Of a stretch of DNA of 64,000 bases, positions 33,623-42,781 are shown in pieces. Where the stretch lies: positions 186,001 through 250,000 of the forward strand of contig NZ_LS483364.1 of NCBI RefSeq assembly GCF_900475275.1, given 5' to 3'. Each line of letters starts with the position of its first letter. Within the stretch, counting starts at the first letter, position 1. The position numbers were made by a program, and so were the translations under genes. This DNA is from Streptococcus sanguinis (lineage in GTDB: Bacteria > Bacillota > Bacilli > Lactobacillales > Streptococcaceae). The notes under the pieces were generated by a model. That model saw nothing but the letters and a program-made list of their open reading frames with translations, was not told where the DNA came from and did no database searches.

Positions 33623-34984
33623 ATCGCTAAGAAAAAAACGACCTTTGTCTGTCAAAATTGTGAATATCATTCGCCCAAGTATCTAGGTCGCTGTCCTAAC
33701 TGCGGCTCTTGGTCTTCTTTCGTTGAGGAAGTAGAGGCTGTAGAAGTCAAGCATGCTCGTGTTTCCTTGACAGGTGAAAAGACCCGGCCCATGAAGCTGG
33801 CTGAGGTCACTTCGATTGATGTCAACCGAACCAAGACAGAAATGGATGAGTTCAACCGTGTGCTGGGTGGTGGCGTAGTGCCTGGCAGTTTGGTCCTGAT
33901 TGGCGGGGATCCCGGTATCGGGAAGTCCACCTTGCTTCTACAGGTATCCACTCAACTTTCTCATCAGGGCACCGTCCTTTATGTCAGCGGGGAGGAATCG
34001 GCTGAACAGATTAAGCTGCGGGCGGAGCGACTCGGTGATATTGACAGTGAGTTTTATCTCTATGCCGAGACCAATATGCAAAATATCCGCACGGAGATTG
34101 AGAAAATCAAGCCAGATTTTCTGATTATTGACTCCATTCAGACAGTGATGTCGCCGGAAATTTCCAGTGTTCAAGGTTCTGTTTCTCAGGTTCGAGAGGT
34201 GACAGCTGAGCTCATGCAGCTGGCCAAGACCAATAATATTGCGACCTTTATCGTTGGTCACATGACCAAGGAAGGAACCTTAGCTGGCCCACGAACTTTG
34301 GAGCATATGGTGGACACCGTGCTTTATTTTGAGGGCGAACGTCAGCACACTTTCCGTATTTTACGGGCAGTTAAAAACCGCTTTGGCTCTACCAATGAGA
34401 TTGGTATTTTTGAGATGCAGTCTGGTGGGCTAGTTGAGGTTATCAACCCCAGTGAAGTCTTTCTGGAAGAGCGTCTGGATGGCGCGACAGGTTCTTCTAT
34501 CGTTGTGACCATGGAAGGAACGAGGCCGATTTTAGCTGAGGTGCAGGCTTTGGTGACACCGACCATGTTCGGCAATGCCAAGCGAACCACGACTGGACTG
34601 GACTTTAACCGAGCCAGCCTTATCATGGCGGTTCTGGAAAAACGGGCAGGGCTCCTCCTGCAAAATCAAGACGCCTACCTCAAATCAGCTGGTGGTGTCA
34701 AGCTAGATGAGCCAGCCATTGATTTGGCAGTAGCGGTCGCCATTGCTTCCAGCTACAAGGATCTGCCTACCAATCCTCAAGAGTGCTTTATCGGTGAAAT
34801 TGGCCTGACTGGTGAAATCCGTCGAGTCAATCGCATCGAGCAGCGCATCAACGAAGCAGCAAAGCTGGGTTTCACCAAAGTCTACGCTCCTAAAAACTCT
34901 CTGAACGGCCTCAAAGTTCCAGACAATATCCAAGTCATTGGTGTGACGACGATTGGGGAAGTCTTAAAGAAAGTGTTTTCCTGA
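33623..34984 (+). CDS. radA: DNA repair and recombination helicase, apparent ATC start
   Basis: A RecA-like branch-migration helicase used in recombination and transformation. The 453-aa protein has a C4 zinc finger (Cys10, 13, 24, 27), Walker [11 protein letters not shown] (about 94-103), the RadA motif KNRFG (about 250) and a C-terminal Lon-like domain. Between the upstream in-frame stop (33602) and the zinc finger there is no ATG, GTG or TTG. ATC 33623, seven bases after AAGGAG, gives fMet-Ala-Lys-Lys-Lys, the normal family N-terminus. The next usual start (33767) would delete the zinc finger. Confidence 0.92.
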   Translation: MAKKKTTFVCQNCEYHSPKYLGRCPNCGSWSSFVEEVEAVEVKHARVSLTGEKTRPMKLAEVTSIDVNRTKTEMDEFNRVLGGGVVPGSLVLIGGDPGIGKSTLLLQVSTQLSHQGTVLYVSGEESAEQIKLRAERLGDIDSEFYLYAETNMQNIRTEIEKIKPDFLIIDSIQTVMSPEISSVQGSVSQVREVTAELMQLAKTNNIATFIVGHMTKEGTLAGPRTLEHMVDTVLYFEGERQHTFRILRAVKNRFGSTNEIGIFEMQSGGLVEVINPSEVFLEERLDGATGSSIVVTMEGTRPILAEVQALVTPTMFGNAKRTTTGLDFNRASLIMAVLEKRAGLLLQNQDAYLKSAGGVKLDEPAIDLAVAVAIASSYKDLPTNPQECFIGEIGLTGEIRRVNRIEQRINEAAKLGFTKVYAPKNSLNGLKVPDNIQVIGVTTIGEVLKKVFS

Positions 34985-34995
34985 TTAAAGTAGTA

Positions 34996-35084
34996 TTGCG
35001 AAAAGTTGTTGTGCGTGCTATAATATTGCTAGAAAAATTAGGATTTATCTGGAATTTCCTATAAGTTGTTTTTCCAGATTTTTT
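34996..35084 (+). promoter_or_regulatory. promoter and terminator-like leader of the first AIM24 gene
   Basis: TTGCGA (34996-35001), 17-bp spacer, TATAAT (35019-35024). In the leader TCTGGAA (35048-35054) pairs with TTCCAGA (35072-35078), followed by six T and directly by AGGAGG. The layout could act as an attenuator. Confidence 0.55.
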
Positions 35085-35100
35085 AGGAGGATAATCAACC

Positions 35101-35817
35101 ATGGTAGATCATCGTATGAATGTTTCTATTACCAACAATGCTCAATTTCCCTTGGCGGAGATTGCCTTAGATGCATCAGAGTCTGTTCGTATTCAGACCG
35201 GGAGCATGATATATCACACTCCCAACGTTATCTTGAATGCCAAAGTGAATGCAGAGTCTCAATCAATCTTTGGCAAGGCAATCCAAGCTGTGGGCCGTTC
35301 TATGGCTTCTGGCGAAGGAGTGTTTATCACTGAAGCAACTGCTCAATCAAATAACGGTCGTCTAGCCTTAGCGCCTAATGTACCTGGTCAGATTGTTGCT
35401 CTGGAACTAGGCGAAAAGCAATACCGCCTTAATGATGGAGCTTTTCTGGCTATGGATGGTTCTGCCTCTTATACTTTGGAGAGGCAGTCGGTAGGTCGAG
35501 CTCTCTTTGGTGGCCAAGGGGGCTTTTATGTGATGAGTACCCAAGGTCAGGGAACACTCTTGGTAAATTCCTTTGGCTCGATTCAAAAGGTCGAGCTGCA
35601 TAATGATAGGATAACGATTGACAATGCTCACGTAGTAGCATGGAGTCGAGAGTTGGAATATGATATTCATTTAGAAAATGGTTTCTGGCAGTCCATGGGG
35701 ACTGGTGAAGGAGTGGTTAATACCTTCTATGGAACTGGGGAAATTTACATCCAAAGTCTCAATATTGAAACCTTTGCAAATGTTCTTCGCCCACACCTGA
35801 ATATTGACAATTCTTGA
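35101..35817 (+). CDS. AIM24 family protein, copy 1
   Basis: A 238-aa all-beta protein of the AIM24/TIGR00266 family (LFGGQGGFYVMSTQGQGTLL, later DNAHVVAWS). Members are widespread and of uncertain function. AGGAGG lies 10 bases before ATG 35101; an ATG at 35116 is also possible. A terminator (GAGACT/AGTCTC, 35828-35855) separates it from a closely related copy. Confidence 0.8.
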   Translation: MVDHRMNVSITNNAQFPLAEIALDASESVRIQTGSMIYHTPNVILNAKVNAESQSIFGKAIQAVGRSMASGEGVFITEATAQSNNGRLALAPNVPGQIVALELGEKQYRLNDGAFLAMDGSASYTLERQSVGRALFGGQGGFYVMSTQGQGTLLVNSFGSIQKVELHNDRITIDNAHVVAWSRELEYDIHLENGFWQSMGTGEGVVNTFYGTGEIYIQSLNIETFANVLRPHLNIDNS

Positions 35818-35930
35818 AAATTTCTAGGAGAGACTCAGGCAGTCTCTTCTTTTTTGATGCTTCAGTTTTCCTTTGTTCAAAATATAGGAAAATGTTATAA
35901 TCAAGTCATAATAAGAAGGAGGCATTTCTT

Positions 35931-36626
35931 ATGCGATTTTCTATGGACAGTAATATGCAGTTTCCTTTGGTTGAGTTGTCGCTCAATCAAGGAGAAACCG
36001 TCTTTATCCAGCGTGGCAGCATGGTCTACCACACGCCGAATGTGACCCTGAATACCCAGCTCAATGCAAGCGGTTCTGGCTTGGGACGTTTTGTCAAGGC
36101 TGTGGGGCGTTCGATGGTTTCTGGTGAAAGTACCTTTATTACTCAGGCTGTTGCCCAGTCTGATAATGGCTACCTTGCTTTGGCGCCAGATGCTCCTGGT
36201 CAAGTCATTCCTCTTCAGCTAGGCGAAAAGCAATATCGGCTGAATGACGGTGCCTTTCTGGCTCTTGATGGTACGGCTTACTATACCATGGAGCGTCAGT
36301 CTGTTGGCAAGGCTCTCTTTGGCGGTCAAGGCGGTCTCTTCGTTATGACGACCCAAGGACAGGGCACTCTTTTGGCTAATGCCTTTGGTTCTATTAAGAA
36401 AATTGAGCTTCATAACCAAGAAGTGACTATTGACAATGCCCATGTAGTAGCTTGGAGCCAATCTTTGAATTATAATATCCATCTGGAAAATGGTTTCTGG
36501 CAGTCTATTGGAACGGGAGAAGGAGTGGTCAACACCTTCCAAGGTACTGGTGAAGTCTATGTGCAAAGTCTCAATCTTCAAACCTTTGCAGGCTCACTCA
36601 GCAAGTATATCCCAAGAAGCTCATAA
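35931..36626 (+). CDS. AIM24 family protein, copy 2
   Basis: A 231-aa paralogue of the preceding gene, alike along the whole length (LFGGQGGLFVMTTQGQGTLL; DNAHVVAWS). It has its own extended -10 box (TATAAT 35896-35901) and AAGGAGG site, so the duplicates are separately transcribed. A terminator follows (AGGACAG/CTGTCCT, 36638-36684). Confidence 0.8.
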   Translation: MRFSMDSNMQFPLVELSLNQGETVFIQRGSMVYHTPNVTLNTQLNASGSGLGRFVKAVGRSMVSGESTFITQAVAQSDNGYLALAPDAPGQVIPLQLGEKQYRLNDGAFLALDGTAYYTMERQSVGKALFGGQGGLFVMTTQGQGTLLANAFGSIKKIELHNQEVTIDNAHVVAWSQSLNYNIHLENGFWQSIGTGEGVVNTFQGTGEVYVQSLNLQTFAGSLSKYIPRSS

Positions 36627-36772
36627 CAAATAAAACTAGGACAGAAGACCAGTCTAGATGCTGGATTTGACTGTCCTATTTTTTGTAACAAAGTCGAGAA
36701 CTGACAGATAGCAGAAAAGATGGTAAGATAATATAAAATTATTTGAATATCAAAGTACCAGCAAGGGGAAGA

Positions 36773-36905
36773 ATGTCATATTTTGAAAACTTTATGAAGG
36801 CCAATCAAGCCTTGAAAAGGCAACGGCCGCCTTTATGATTTAGCTGTTAGCACCATCGGATGCGAACTCGTTCGTGGCATTTTTGGCGGATTAAAGAAAC
36901 GTTAG
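36773..36905 (+). pseudogene. fusion scar: carbonic-anhydrase 5' end joined to a DUF853-like 3' end
   Basis: Bases 36773-36810 repeat the first 38 bases of the carbonic anhydrase gene (ATG at 37564) exactly. The sequence then switches to the last 28 codons of another gene in a different frame (GRLYDLAVSTIGCELVRGIF, then GGLKKR and stop), like the C-terminus of HerA/DUF853 ATPases. No functional protein results. Confidence 0.6.
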
Positions 36906-36914
36906 GAGAATAAA

Positions 36915-37400
36915 GTGACAATTACTATAAAACCTTATCAGAAATTGGATAAAGAGGCTGTTTTAGAATTATCAATTCAAGCTTGGTCTCCAGTTTTTCC
37001 AAAAATGGAAAAAGGAGTTCCTAAGTTTGTTTATGATAATTTTTATCCTCAAGGGTGGGAAAAAAGGCAAATCAATGATCTAACAGCAGTCTTAAATGAA
37101 GAGAGTCAGTTTGCCTGGTTAGCTTTTCTGGAGGAAGAATTAGTAGGATGGATTCACATTCGCTTGCACCCTGAGGATAAGATGGGTGAGATTTATATCC
37201 TAGCTGTTGCTCCAAGATATCAGCGTCAAGGTATTGGAAAAGCGCTCATGACCTATGCTTGTGATCAGATTAAACAAAAAGGAATGGAAATGGTCATGGT
37301 TGAGACGGGTGGTGATCTAGGTCATGCACCGGCTCGTAAAACCTATGAGAACTTTGGTTTTGAACAATGGCCCGTTGCTCGCTACTTTAAGAAGTTATAA
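36915..37400 (+). CDS. GNAT family N-acetyltransferase
   Basis: A 161-aa protein with the acetyl-CoA binding motif APRYQRQGIGKALMTYA (Q/RxxGxG/A). The acceptor is unknown. GTG start after TAGGAGAATAAA. It sits between the fusion scar and the intact carbonic anhydrase gene, so it may have arrived with the rearrangement. Confidence 0.85.
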   Translation: MTITIKPYQKLDKEAVLELSIQAWSPVFPKMEKGVPKFVYDNFYPQGWEKRQINDLTAVLNEESQFAWLAFLEEELVGWIHIRLHPEDKMGEIYILAVAPRYQRQGIGKALMTYACDQIKQKGMEMVMVETGGDLGHAPARKTYENFGFEQWPVARYFKKL

Positions 37401-37563
37401 CTCACGGCTCTTTGTCAACTGTAGTGGGTGATAAAAGCTAGCACAGAGAGCAGTTCATATAGGTTCTCTCTTTTTTGAAGTTAGGGAAGTTCTAAAGCCA
37501 AAACCTAGTATGATAAGGTTAATTCGTTTGAACATCAAATAATATAATTAGTCAGGAGTCAAA

Positions 37564-38061
37564 ATGTCATATTTTGAAAACTTTATGAAGGCCAATCAAG
37601 CTTATGTAGATTTGCATGGAACGGCACATCTGCCCATTAATCCCAAAACCAAGGTAGCTATTGTGACCTGCATGGACTCTAGGCTCCACGTAGCTCAGGC
37701 TCTGGGACTGGCACTAGGAGATGCCCATATCTTGCGAAATGCCGGTGGTCGGGTGACGGAGGACATGATTCGCTCACTGGTCATCTCTCAGCAGCAGCTA
37801 GGAACGCGGGAAATCGTGGTTTTGCATCATACAGACTGCGGGGCACAGACCTTTAAGAATGAAGATTTTACGGCCTATCTTCATAAAGAGCTAGGTGTCG
37901 ATGTTAGTGAACAGGATTTTTTGCCCTTTACAGATGTAGAGGAAAGTGTGCGCGAGGATATGGCCTTGCTGCGGCAGTCACCGCTAATCCCAGCTGATGT
38001 AAAAATCTCAGGTGCGGTTTATGATGTAGATACTGGTCGAATGACAGTTGTTGAGGAATAG
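37564..38061 (+). CDS. beta-class carbonic anhydrase
   Basis: Interconverts CO2 and bicarbonate. The 165-aa protein has the zinc and active-site motifs CMDSRL (about 38-43) and HHTDCG (about 89-94), with NAGGR between. Useful for bicarbonate-dependent carboxylations in capnophilic streptococci. CAGGAGTC precedes ATG 37564. A terminator (AGTCAATTTC/GAAATTGGCT, 38068-38115) follows. Confidence 0.9.
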   Translation: MSYFENFMKANQAYVDLHGTAHLPINPKTKVAIVTCMDSRLHVAQALGLALGDAHILRNAGGRVTEDMIRSLVISQQQLGTREIVVLHHTDCGAQTFKNEDFTAYLHKELGVDVSEQDFLPFTDVEESVREDMALLRQSPLIPADVKISGAVYDVDTGRMTVVEE

Positions 38062-38158
38062 TTGGGAAGTCAATTTCTTTGTCTGCGCATCAGCATTGAA
38101 ATTGGCTCCTTTTTTATGTTAAAATAGAGAAACGATTTTAATTAGTTAGGACAATGTT

Positions 38159-39025
38159 ATGATTCTTTCCATTATTTCTCAGGGACTGGTTTGGGCCGTC
38201 CTAGGTCTAGGTATTTTTATGACCTTCCGGATTCTGGGTTTTCCTGATATGACGACAGAAGGCTCCTTCCCCTTGGGCGGGGCGGTGGCTGTTACCTTGA
38301 TTACCAAAGGAGTCAATCCTTTTCTGGCAACAGCAGCAGCCGTTTTAGCGGGCTGTGCTGCGGGTGCCGTGACAGGTCTGCTCTATACCAAGGGGAAAAT
38401 TCCGACTTTGCTTTCTGGGATTTTGGTCATGACCTCCTGCCACTCTATCATGCTGATGCTGATGGGCCGTGCCAATCTGGGGCTTTTAGGCAGCAGTAAA
38501 ATTCAGGATATTCTGCCCTTTTCAGGGGAAGTCAATGACCTCTTGACTGGTTTGATTTTTGTCAGCCTAGTGATTGCAGCCCTGCTCTTTTTCTTGGATA
38601 CTAAGCTAGGGCAGGCTTATATCGCGACTGGAGATAATCCGGACATGGCTCGCAGTTTTGGGATCAATACTGGCCGTATGGAGTTGATGGGACTGATTCT
38701 GTCTAATGGCTTGATTGCTCTGGCTGGGGCGCTGATTGCCCAGCAGGAAGGCTATGCAGATGTTTCCCGTGGGATTGGAGTGATTGTAGTCGGTCTGGCC
38801 AGTCTTATCATTGGCGAAGTGCTCTTTCATAGTCTGACCTTGGCAGAGCGGCTGATTACCATTGTAGTTGGTGCGATTGCCTATCAGTTCTTGATCTGGG
38901 GTGTCATTGCTCTCGGCTTTAATACCAACTATCTCCGTCTTTACAGTGCGGTGATTCTGGCCGTCTGTCTCATGATTCCGACCCTGAAAAATAAATTCTT
39001 TAAAGGAGCCAAGTTAAGCAAATGA
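38159..39025 (+). CDS. ABC transporter permease (TrpY-like)
   Basis: A 288-aa membrane protein of the branched-chain-type permease family, with eight or nine hydrophobic segments and the GDNPDMARSFGINT loop that contacts the ATPase. Close relatives are encoded with a binding protein and an ATPase (TrpXYZ type). Here the ATPase follows with an ATGA overlap, but no binding-protein gene precedes it. Confidence 0.83.
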   Translation: MILSIISQGLVWAVLGLGIFMTFRILGFPDMTTEGSFPLGGAVAVTLITKGVNPFLATAAAVLAGCAAGAVTGLLYTKGKIPTLLSGILVMTSCHSIMLMLMGRANLGLLGSSKIQDILPFSGEVNDLLTGLIFVSLVIAALLFFLDTKLGQAYIATGDNPDMARSFGINTGRMELMGLILSNGLIALAGALIAQQEGYADVSRGIGVIVVGLASLIIGEVLFHSLTLAERLITIVVGAIAYQFLIWGVIALGFNTNYLRLYSAVILAVCLMIPTLKNKFFKGAKLSK

Positions 39026-39780
39026 CAGCGATTGTAGAATTAAGAAATGCAACCAAGCTTGTAAAGAGCGGCTTTGATGAAGAAAAAATCATCCTAAATG
39101 ATGTTTCTTTAGACATTCATGAGCATGATTTTATTACGATTTTAGGCGGAAACGGTGCAGGAAAGTCAACCCTGTTCAATGTCATTGCTGGCACTCTCCC
39201 TTTAACCAGCGGCAGCATTCATATCTTGGGGGAAAATGTCACTCATTTTTCACCAGAAAAGCGGGCCAAGTACCTGTCTCGTGTCTTTCAGGATCCTAAG
39301 ATGGGAACAGCTCCGCGCATGACAGTGGCGGAAAATCTTCTTATTGCCAAATTCCGAGGTGAAAAGCGTGGCTTGGCGCCCCGTGGGCTCAACAGTTATA
39401 GGGAAGAGTTTCAGGCGACGATTGAGAAAATCGGCAATGGCCTGGACAAGCATCTGGATACACCGATTGAATTTCTTTCTGGCGGGCAAAGACAGGCTTT
39501 GAGTCTGCTCATGGCAACGCTCAAGCGACCAGAGCTTTTGCTTCTGGATGAGCATACTGCAGCACTGGATCCCAAGACCAGTGTAGCCTTGATGGAGCTG
39601 ACCAATGAATTTGTCAATCGTGACCGCCTCACAGCCCTTATGATTACACATCACATGGAGGATGCCCTCAAATACGGCAACCGACTAATCGTTATGAAAG
39701 ACGGGCAGATTATTCAGGACTTAAATAAAGACGAGAAAGCCAAGATGACCATCGCAGACTACTATGGCTTGTTTGAATAG
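39022..39780 (+). CDS. ABC transporter ATP-binding protein (TrpZ-like)
   Basis: A 252-aa ATPase: Walker A GGNGAGKST, signature LSGGQRQAL, Walker B LLLDEHTAALD and His switch MITHHMEDA. All motifs are intact. Its start overlaps the permease stop. The imported substrate (tryptophan or other) cannot be told without the binding protein. Confidence 0.87.
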   Translation: MTAIVELRNATKLVKSGFDEEKIILNDVSLDIHEHDFITILGGNGAGKSTLFNVIAGTLPLTSGSIHILGENVTHFSPEKRAKYLSRVFQDPKMGTAPRMTVAENLLIAKFRGEKRGLAPRGLNSYREEFQATIEKIGNGLDKHLDTPIEFLSGGQRQALSLLMATLKRPELLLLDEHTAALDPKTSVALMELTNEFVNRDRLTALMITHHMEDALKYGNRLIVMKDGQIIQDLNKDEKAKMTIADYYGLFE

Positions 39781-39885
39781 GCTTTCTCAGAGTTTTGTAA
39801 AAACAAGAAAAAGAATATGTACTAAATAATGTACTGCTCCCACAAAGTTAGACAATTAATGTTCAAAAGGCACTCATAGATTAAT

Positions 39886-39911
39886 AAAAACCGCTAGATT
39901 GCGGTTTTTTT
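39886..39911. terminator. terminator between ABC genes and mga-like gene
   Basis: AAAAACCGC, loop TAGATT, GCGGTTTTTTT; A- and T-runs on both sides suit the convergent genes. Confidence 0.88.
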
Positions 39912-39930
39912 GTTATCAAAATAGTCTAAA

Positions 39931-41412
39931 TCACTCATCTAAGCGAATAAACATCATTGCGTTAAGTAAGGAGATGAGCGCGACCGTATTAATATTATTG
40001 GAATAAATCAGTCTCTTGTTCTCAATGGGAGGAATAACAAAATTAGAAATGATGATATCGTAAGGTGATTCTTTTAAAGAATCGATTGATAATTCTAATT
40101 TATTCCAAACTTCAAGTTCAAAATTATTACTGCAATAATAAGAAAGTGTCTCTGCTACTGATCTTGCATGATACTGATCAAAATTACTCATGACTAAAAC
40201 TTTTAATTTAGGCTGATTTTGTAAAAGGTTCAGCACTAAATGTTTGCTGTGAGTGATAAAAGTATAGGATAGATGGTTGACTTTCATTGGTGTGCTATGG
40301 ATATCCAAAGTCTCTAGATAATGTTCAATCCCTTTTTTAATATCTGAAACAAATTGAGGGAAAATATTTTGAAAGTTCTTGATTGTATTCCCTTTTTGAT
40401 CAAATAGAATAAACTCTGTAGATAGTTCCTGGCGGTGCAGATGTGATGTATTATGCAAATGCCAAATAAGATTGTCATTATTGTCTATTTTTAGATTATA
40501 TTTGCTTTCTATCTGATCAATTAAATCACTTAATAATTGATACGAATTTTTTACATAGCTGTCTGTTTTTGCACAGCTCATAAATAGATTTTCATCAATG
40601 AAAAACATTTTTTGAAAATAGGAGACAAATAGTTGGCCTATCACTTCTTTATTCAAAGAGATATGATATTCAGAATCAAAGCTCGCTACAATGTCTTCGA
40701 TTCCTTCTGCCTGCATGAAAGATTCTAACAATTGATTGTTAAAAGAATCTTTCTCAACTTCCAAGAAATGACCAAACTTTATTCGATATAAATTCGTAAC
40801 GAGGAGCAATTTTAACATTCGTTGAGTTGCGAAATTGACAGGAAATGCAGTTTCTTTATAGACCAGTGCTAACAGCTTACACAAAGGTTCTACTGAAAAA
40901 TCTGTAAAGGGCCATTCAAAAAAATAATATTTTTCCGAAAAATATTGTGCAAAAAAATAACGGATATCAATCTCATCTCCAATAATCCGAGCAGGATTGA
41001 GACTAATTTTAAAATTATATTGTTTTTTTATAATTTTGTTAATATGACTGATTATACGATAGAGTGATGAAGAACTTATATAAAACTCTTTACAAAGACT
41101 CTCAGTTTCATATCCTTCATTAAAGAAGATGAATTCTAAAATTGAAAAATGGGTTGAATGCTTAAAAAAATGGTGATAGACCATCTCAATATCACTATCA
41201 TCGGTATTAATGATACGTATGCCATTAGTAGAAGAGTGAAAAATCAATTGAGGGAACGCAGACTTGACATGAGATAAATCATCTTTTACTGAACGTTCTG
41301 TACAATTCAATAGTTCAGCCAGTTCAGAAATATGAAACCAGCGTTTGTTTTTAAATAGTAGTTCTAATAGTTCTAATTGCCTGTGGCTCTTTTTAGACAG
41401 TAATTCTCGCAT
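39931..41412 (-). CDS. Mga-like transcriptional regulator
   Basis: A 493-aa protein with an N-terminal HTH_Mga (ISELAELLNCTERSVKDDLS), a second wHTH (about 110-160), PRD-like middle domains and a PTS EIIB-like C-terminus. Mga regulators control surface and metabolic genes and respond to PTS phosphorylation. The gene is AT-rich, ends at a terminator and is divergent from the envelope-stress operon, its likely target. The ribosome site before ATG 41412 is weak. Confidence 0.82.
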   Translation of the reverse strand: MRELLSKKSHRQLELLELLFKNKRWFHISELAELLNCTERSVKDDLSHVKSAFPQLIFHSSTNGIRIINTDDSDIEMVYHHFFKHSTHFSILEFIFFNEGYETESLCKEFYISSSSLYRIISHINKIIKKQYNFKISLNPARIIGDEIDIRYFFAQYFSEKYYFFEWPFTDFSVEPLCKLLALVYKETAFPVNFATQRMLKLLLVTNLYRIKFGHFLEVEKDSFNNQLLESFMQAEGIEDIVASFDSEYHISLNKEVIGQLFVSYFQKMFFIDENLFMSCAKTDSYVKNSYQLLSDLIDQIESKYNLKIDNNDNLIWHLHNTSHLHRQELSTEFILFDQKGNTIKNFQNIFPQFVSDIKKGIEHYLETLDIHSTPMKVNHLSYTFITHSKHLVLNLLQNQPKLKVLVMSNFDQYHARSVAETLSYYCSNNFELEVWNKLELSIDSLKESPYDIIISNFVIPPIENKRLIYSNNINTVALISLLNAMMFIRLDE

Positions 41413-41585
41413 TAAAATATTATCTTTCTTTATATAGTGTTTTTATTATCAGGCAATTATACCATATTTTATGCATTTAACCTCGTTTAACAACTCTAAA
41501 ATATATCTAAAAATGCTGATAAAAGCCTATAGAACAAGGAATTCTTATCTTTGCGTATCTATAGTACAGATAAACGGAAAGAAAA

Positions 41586-41628
41586 CCAAGTTGAATTATT
41601 ATGTTTCCAAGTTGGAAAATTATATAAT
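41586..41628 (+). promoter_or_regulatory. operator-like repeats and promoter of the stress operon
   Basis: CCAAGTTG occurs at 41586-41593 and 41607-41614, 21 bp (two turns) apart. The second is inside the palindrome TTCCAAGTTGGAA (41605-41617). TATAAT lies at 41623-41628 with the palindrome over the -35 position. The layout suggests an activator site; the Mga-like protein is a candidate. The rest of 41413-41705 is AT-rich. Confidence 0.5.
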
Positions 41629-41705
41629 TATGTTAATCAAAAAATAATAGTAAAAAATATTATTAAACAATTTTGATTTAGAAAAAATTAGAAAGGAGAA
41701 TCAAT

Positions 41706-41945
41706 ATGCTTTGGTCTATTATTGTTGGAGGTGTTATTGGTCTTATTGCTGGATCAATCACTAAAAAAGGCGGCTCAATGGGTGTTATTGCAAACGTTGT
41801 TGCAGGTTTAGTTGGTTCTGCTGTCGGTCAGTCACTTTTGGGAACTTGGGGTCCTAGTTTGGCTGGTATGGCCTTGCTTCCTTCTATCATTGGTGCAGTT
41901 ATTGTAGTAGCTGTTGTGTCATTTATTTTGGGTAAAAAGGCATAA
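41706..41945 (+). CDS. GlsB/YeaQ/YmgE family stress membrane protein
   Basis: A 79-aa glycine-rich protein with two or three membrane segments (IIVGGVIGLIAGSITKKGG; IGAVIVVAVVSFILG), typical of the transglycosylase-associated GlsB family. First gene of a five-gene stress operon. AAAGGAGAATCAAT precedes the ATG. Confidence 0.88.
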   Translation: MLWSIIVGGVIGLIAGSITKKGGSMGVIANVVAGLVGSAVGQSLLGTWGPSLAGMALLPSIIGAVIVVAVVSFILGKKA

Positions 41946-42000
41946 ATTGTCTTTTTACTTTCAAAATACAATTTAAAATTTAATGATGTGAGGATTCAAT

Positions 42001-42582
42001 ATGTCAAAATCAAGAAAAATACTTTCCCTCATTTTCTGTATTTTAATCTTGACAATTTTGATTCCTGTTTTGCTAGACTTTCATAAAGTCAGCGGTCTGG
42101 GGCTCCAGTTATTTAGTTGGAAGTTATTCACTTGGAAGCAGATTCCTTTTGTGGGCTACTATCTTTCTAGGTATGTTTTCTGGGGCACTGTGGTTTTAGC
42201 AAGCTTAATCTTACTACTGATGTTAGTGATAGCTTTTTATCCTAAGAGACGTTTGGAAATTCAGCTAGCTGATGCGGATGGGAAACTGATGCTGAAAAAT
42301 TCAGCCATTGAAGGGTTTGTTCGTAGTCTATTAACAGAACACGGTTTAATTAAAGATCCTACAGTTTCAGTAAATAGCCGTAAAAACAAATGCATGGTTT
42401 CTGTTAAAGGGGCAATTGTTCCTTCGGAAAACATCATCAAGAGAAGTCAGTTGATTCAAGAAGAAATTGCGTCTGGATTGACAGAATTCTTCGGAATCAA
42501 TCATAATGTCAAGCTTAAAATCTCTGTCTCAGACTTCAAGCCAAAAGAAGCGGCTAAAAAAACTACTAGTCGTGTAAAGTAA
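42001..42582 (+). CDS. amaP: alkaline shock response membrane anchor protein
   Basis: A 193-aa protein with two N-terminal membrane segments (about 8-28, 58-80) and a cytoplasmic domain. AmaP anchors Asp23 at the membrane in staphylococci; here the Asp23/Gls24 gene lies two genes downstream. GTGAGGATTCAAT precedes the ATG. Confidence 0.85.
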   Translation: MSKSRKILSLIFCILILTILIPVLLDFHKVSGLGLQLFSWKLFTWKQIPFVGYYLSRYVFWGTVVLASLILLLMLVIAFYPKRRLEIQLADADGKLMLKNSAIEGFVRSLLTEHGLIKDPTVSVNSRKNKCMVSVKGAIVPSENIIKRSQLIQEEIASGLTEFFGINHNVKLKISVSDFKPKEAAKKTTSRVK

Positions 42583-42593
42583 GGAAGTAAAAA

Positions 42594-42764
42594 ATGGAAT
42601 GGTTTAAAAAATATCAATATCCAATCTTGTCTGGATTAGCAGGCATTATTCTAGCGTGTTTTATCCTATCCTTTGGCTTCTTTAAGACTCTATTTGTCTT
42701 GATTTGCGCTACTCTAGGGGCAGGAATCGGATATTATATTCAAAACAAAAATATATTTAAATAA
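42594..42764 (+). CDS. small integral membrane protein, DUF2273
   Basis: A 56-aa protein (MEWFKKYQYPILSGLAGIIL, then a second hydrophobic segment with ATLGAGIGYYIQ). Two membrane segments. DUF2273 proteins sit between amaP and asp23 in Gram-positive operons, as here. AAGGAAG lies seven bases upstream of ATG 42594. Confidence 0.8.
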   Translation: MEWFKKYQYPILSGLAGIILACFILSFGFFKTLFVLICATLGAGIGYYIQNKNIFK

Positions 42765-42781
42765 GAATAAAGGAGTTTAAC

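Noticed and set aside
33767..34984. RadA starting at TTG 33767
   Set aside because: It would remove the conserved C4 zinc finger encoded in frame just upstream.
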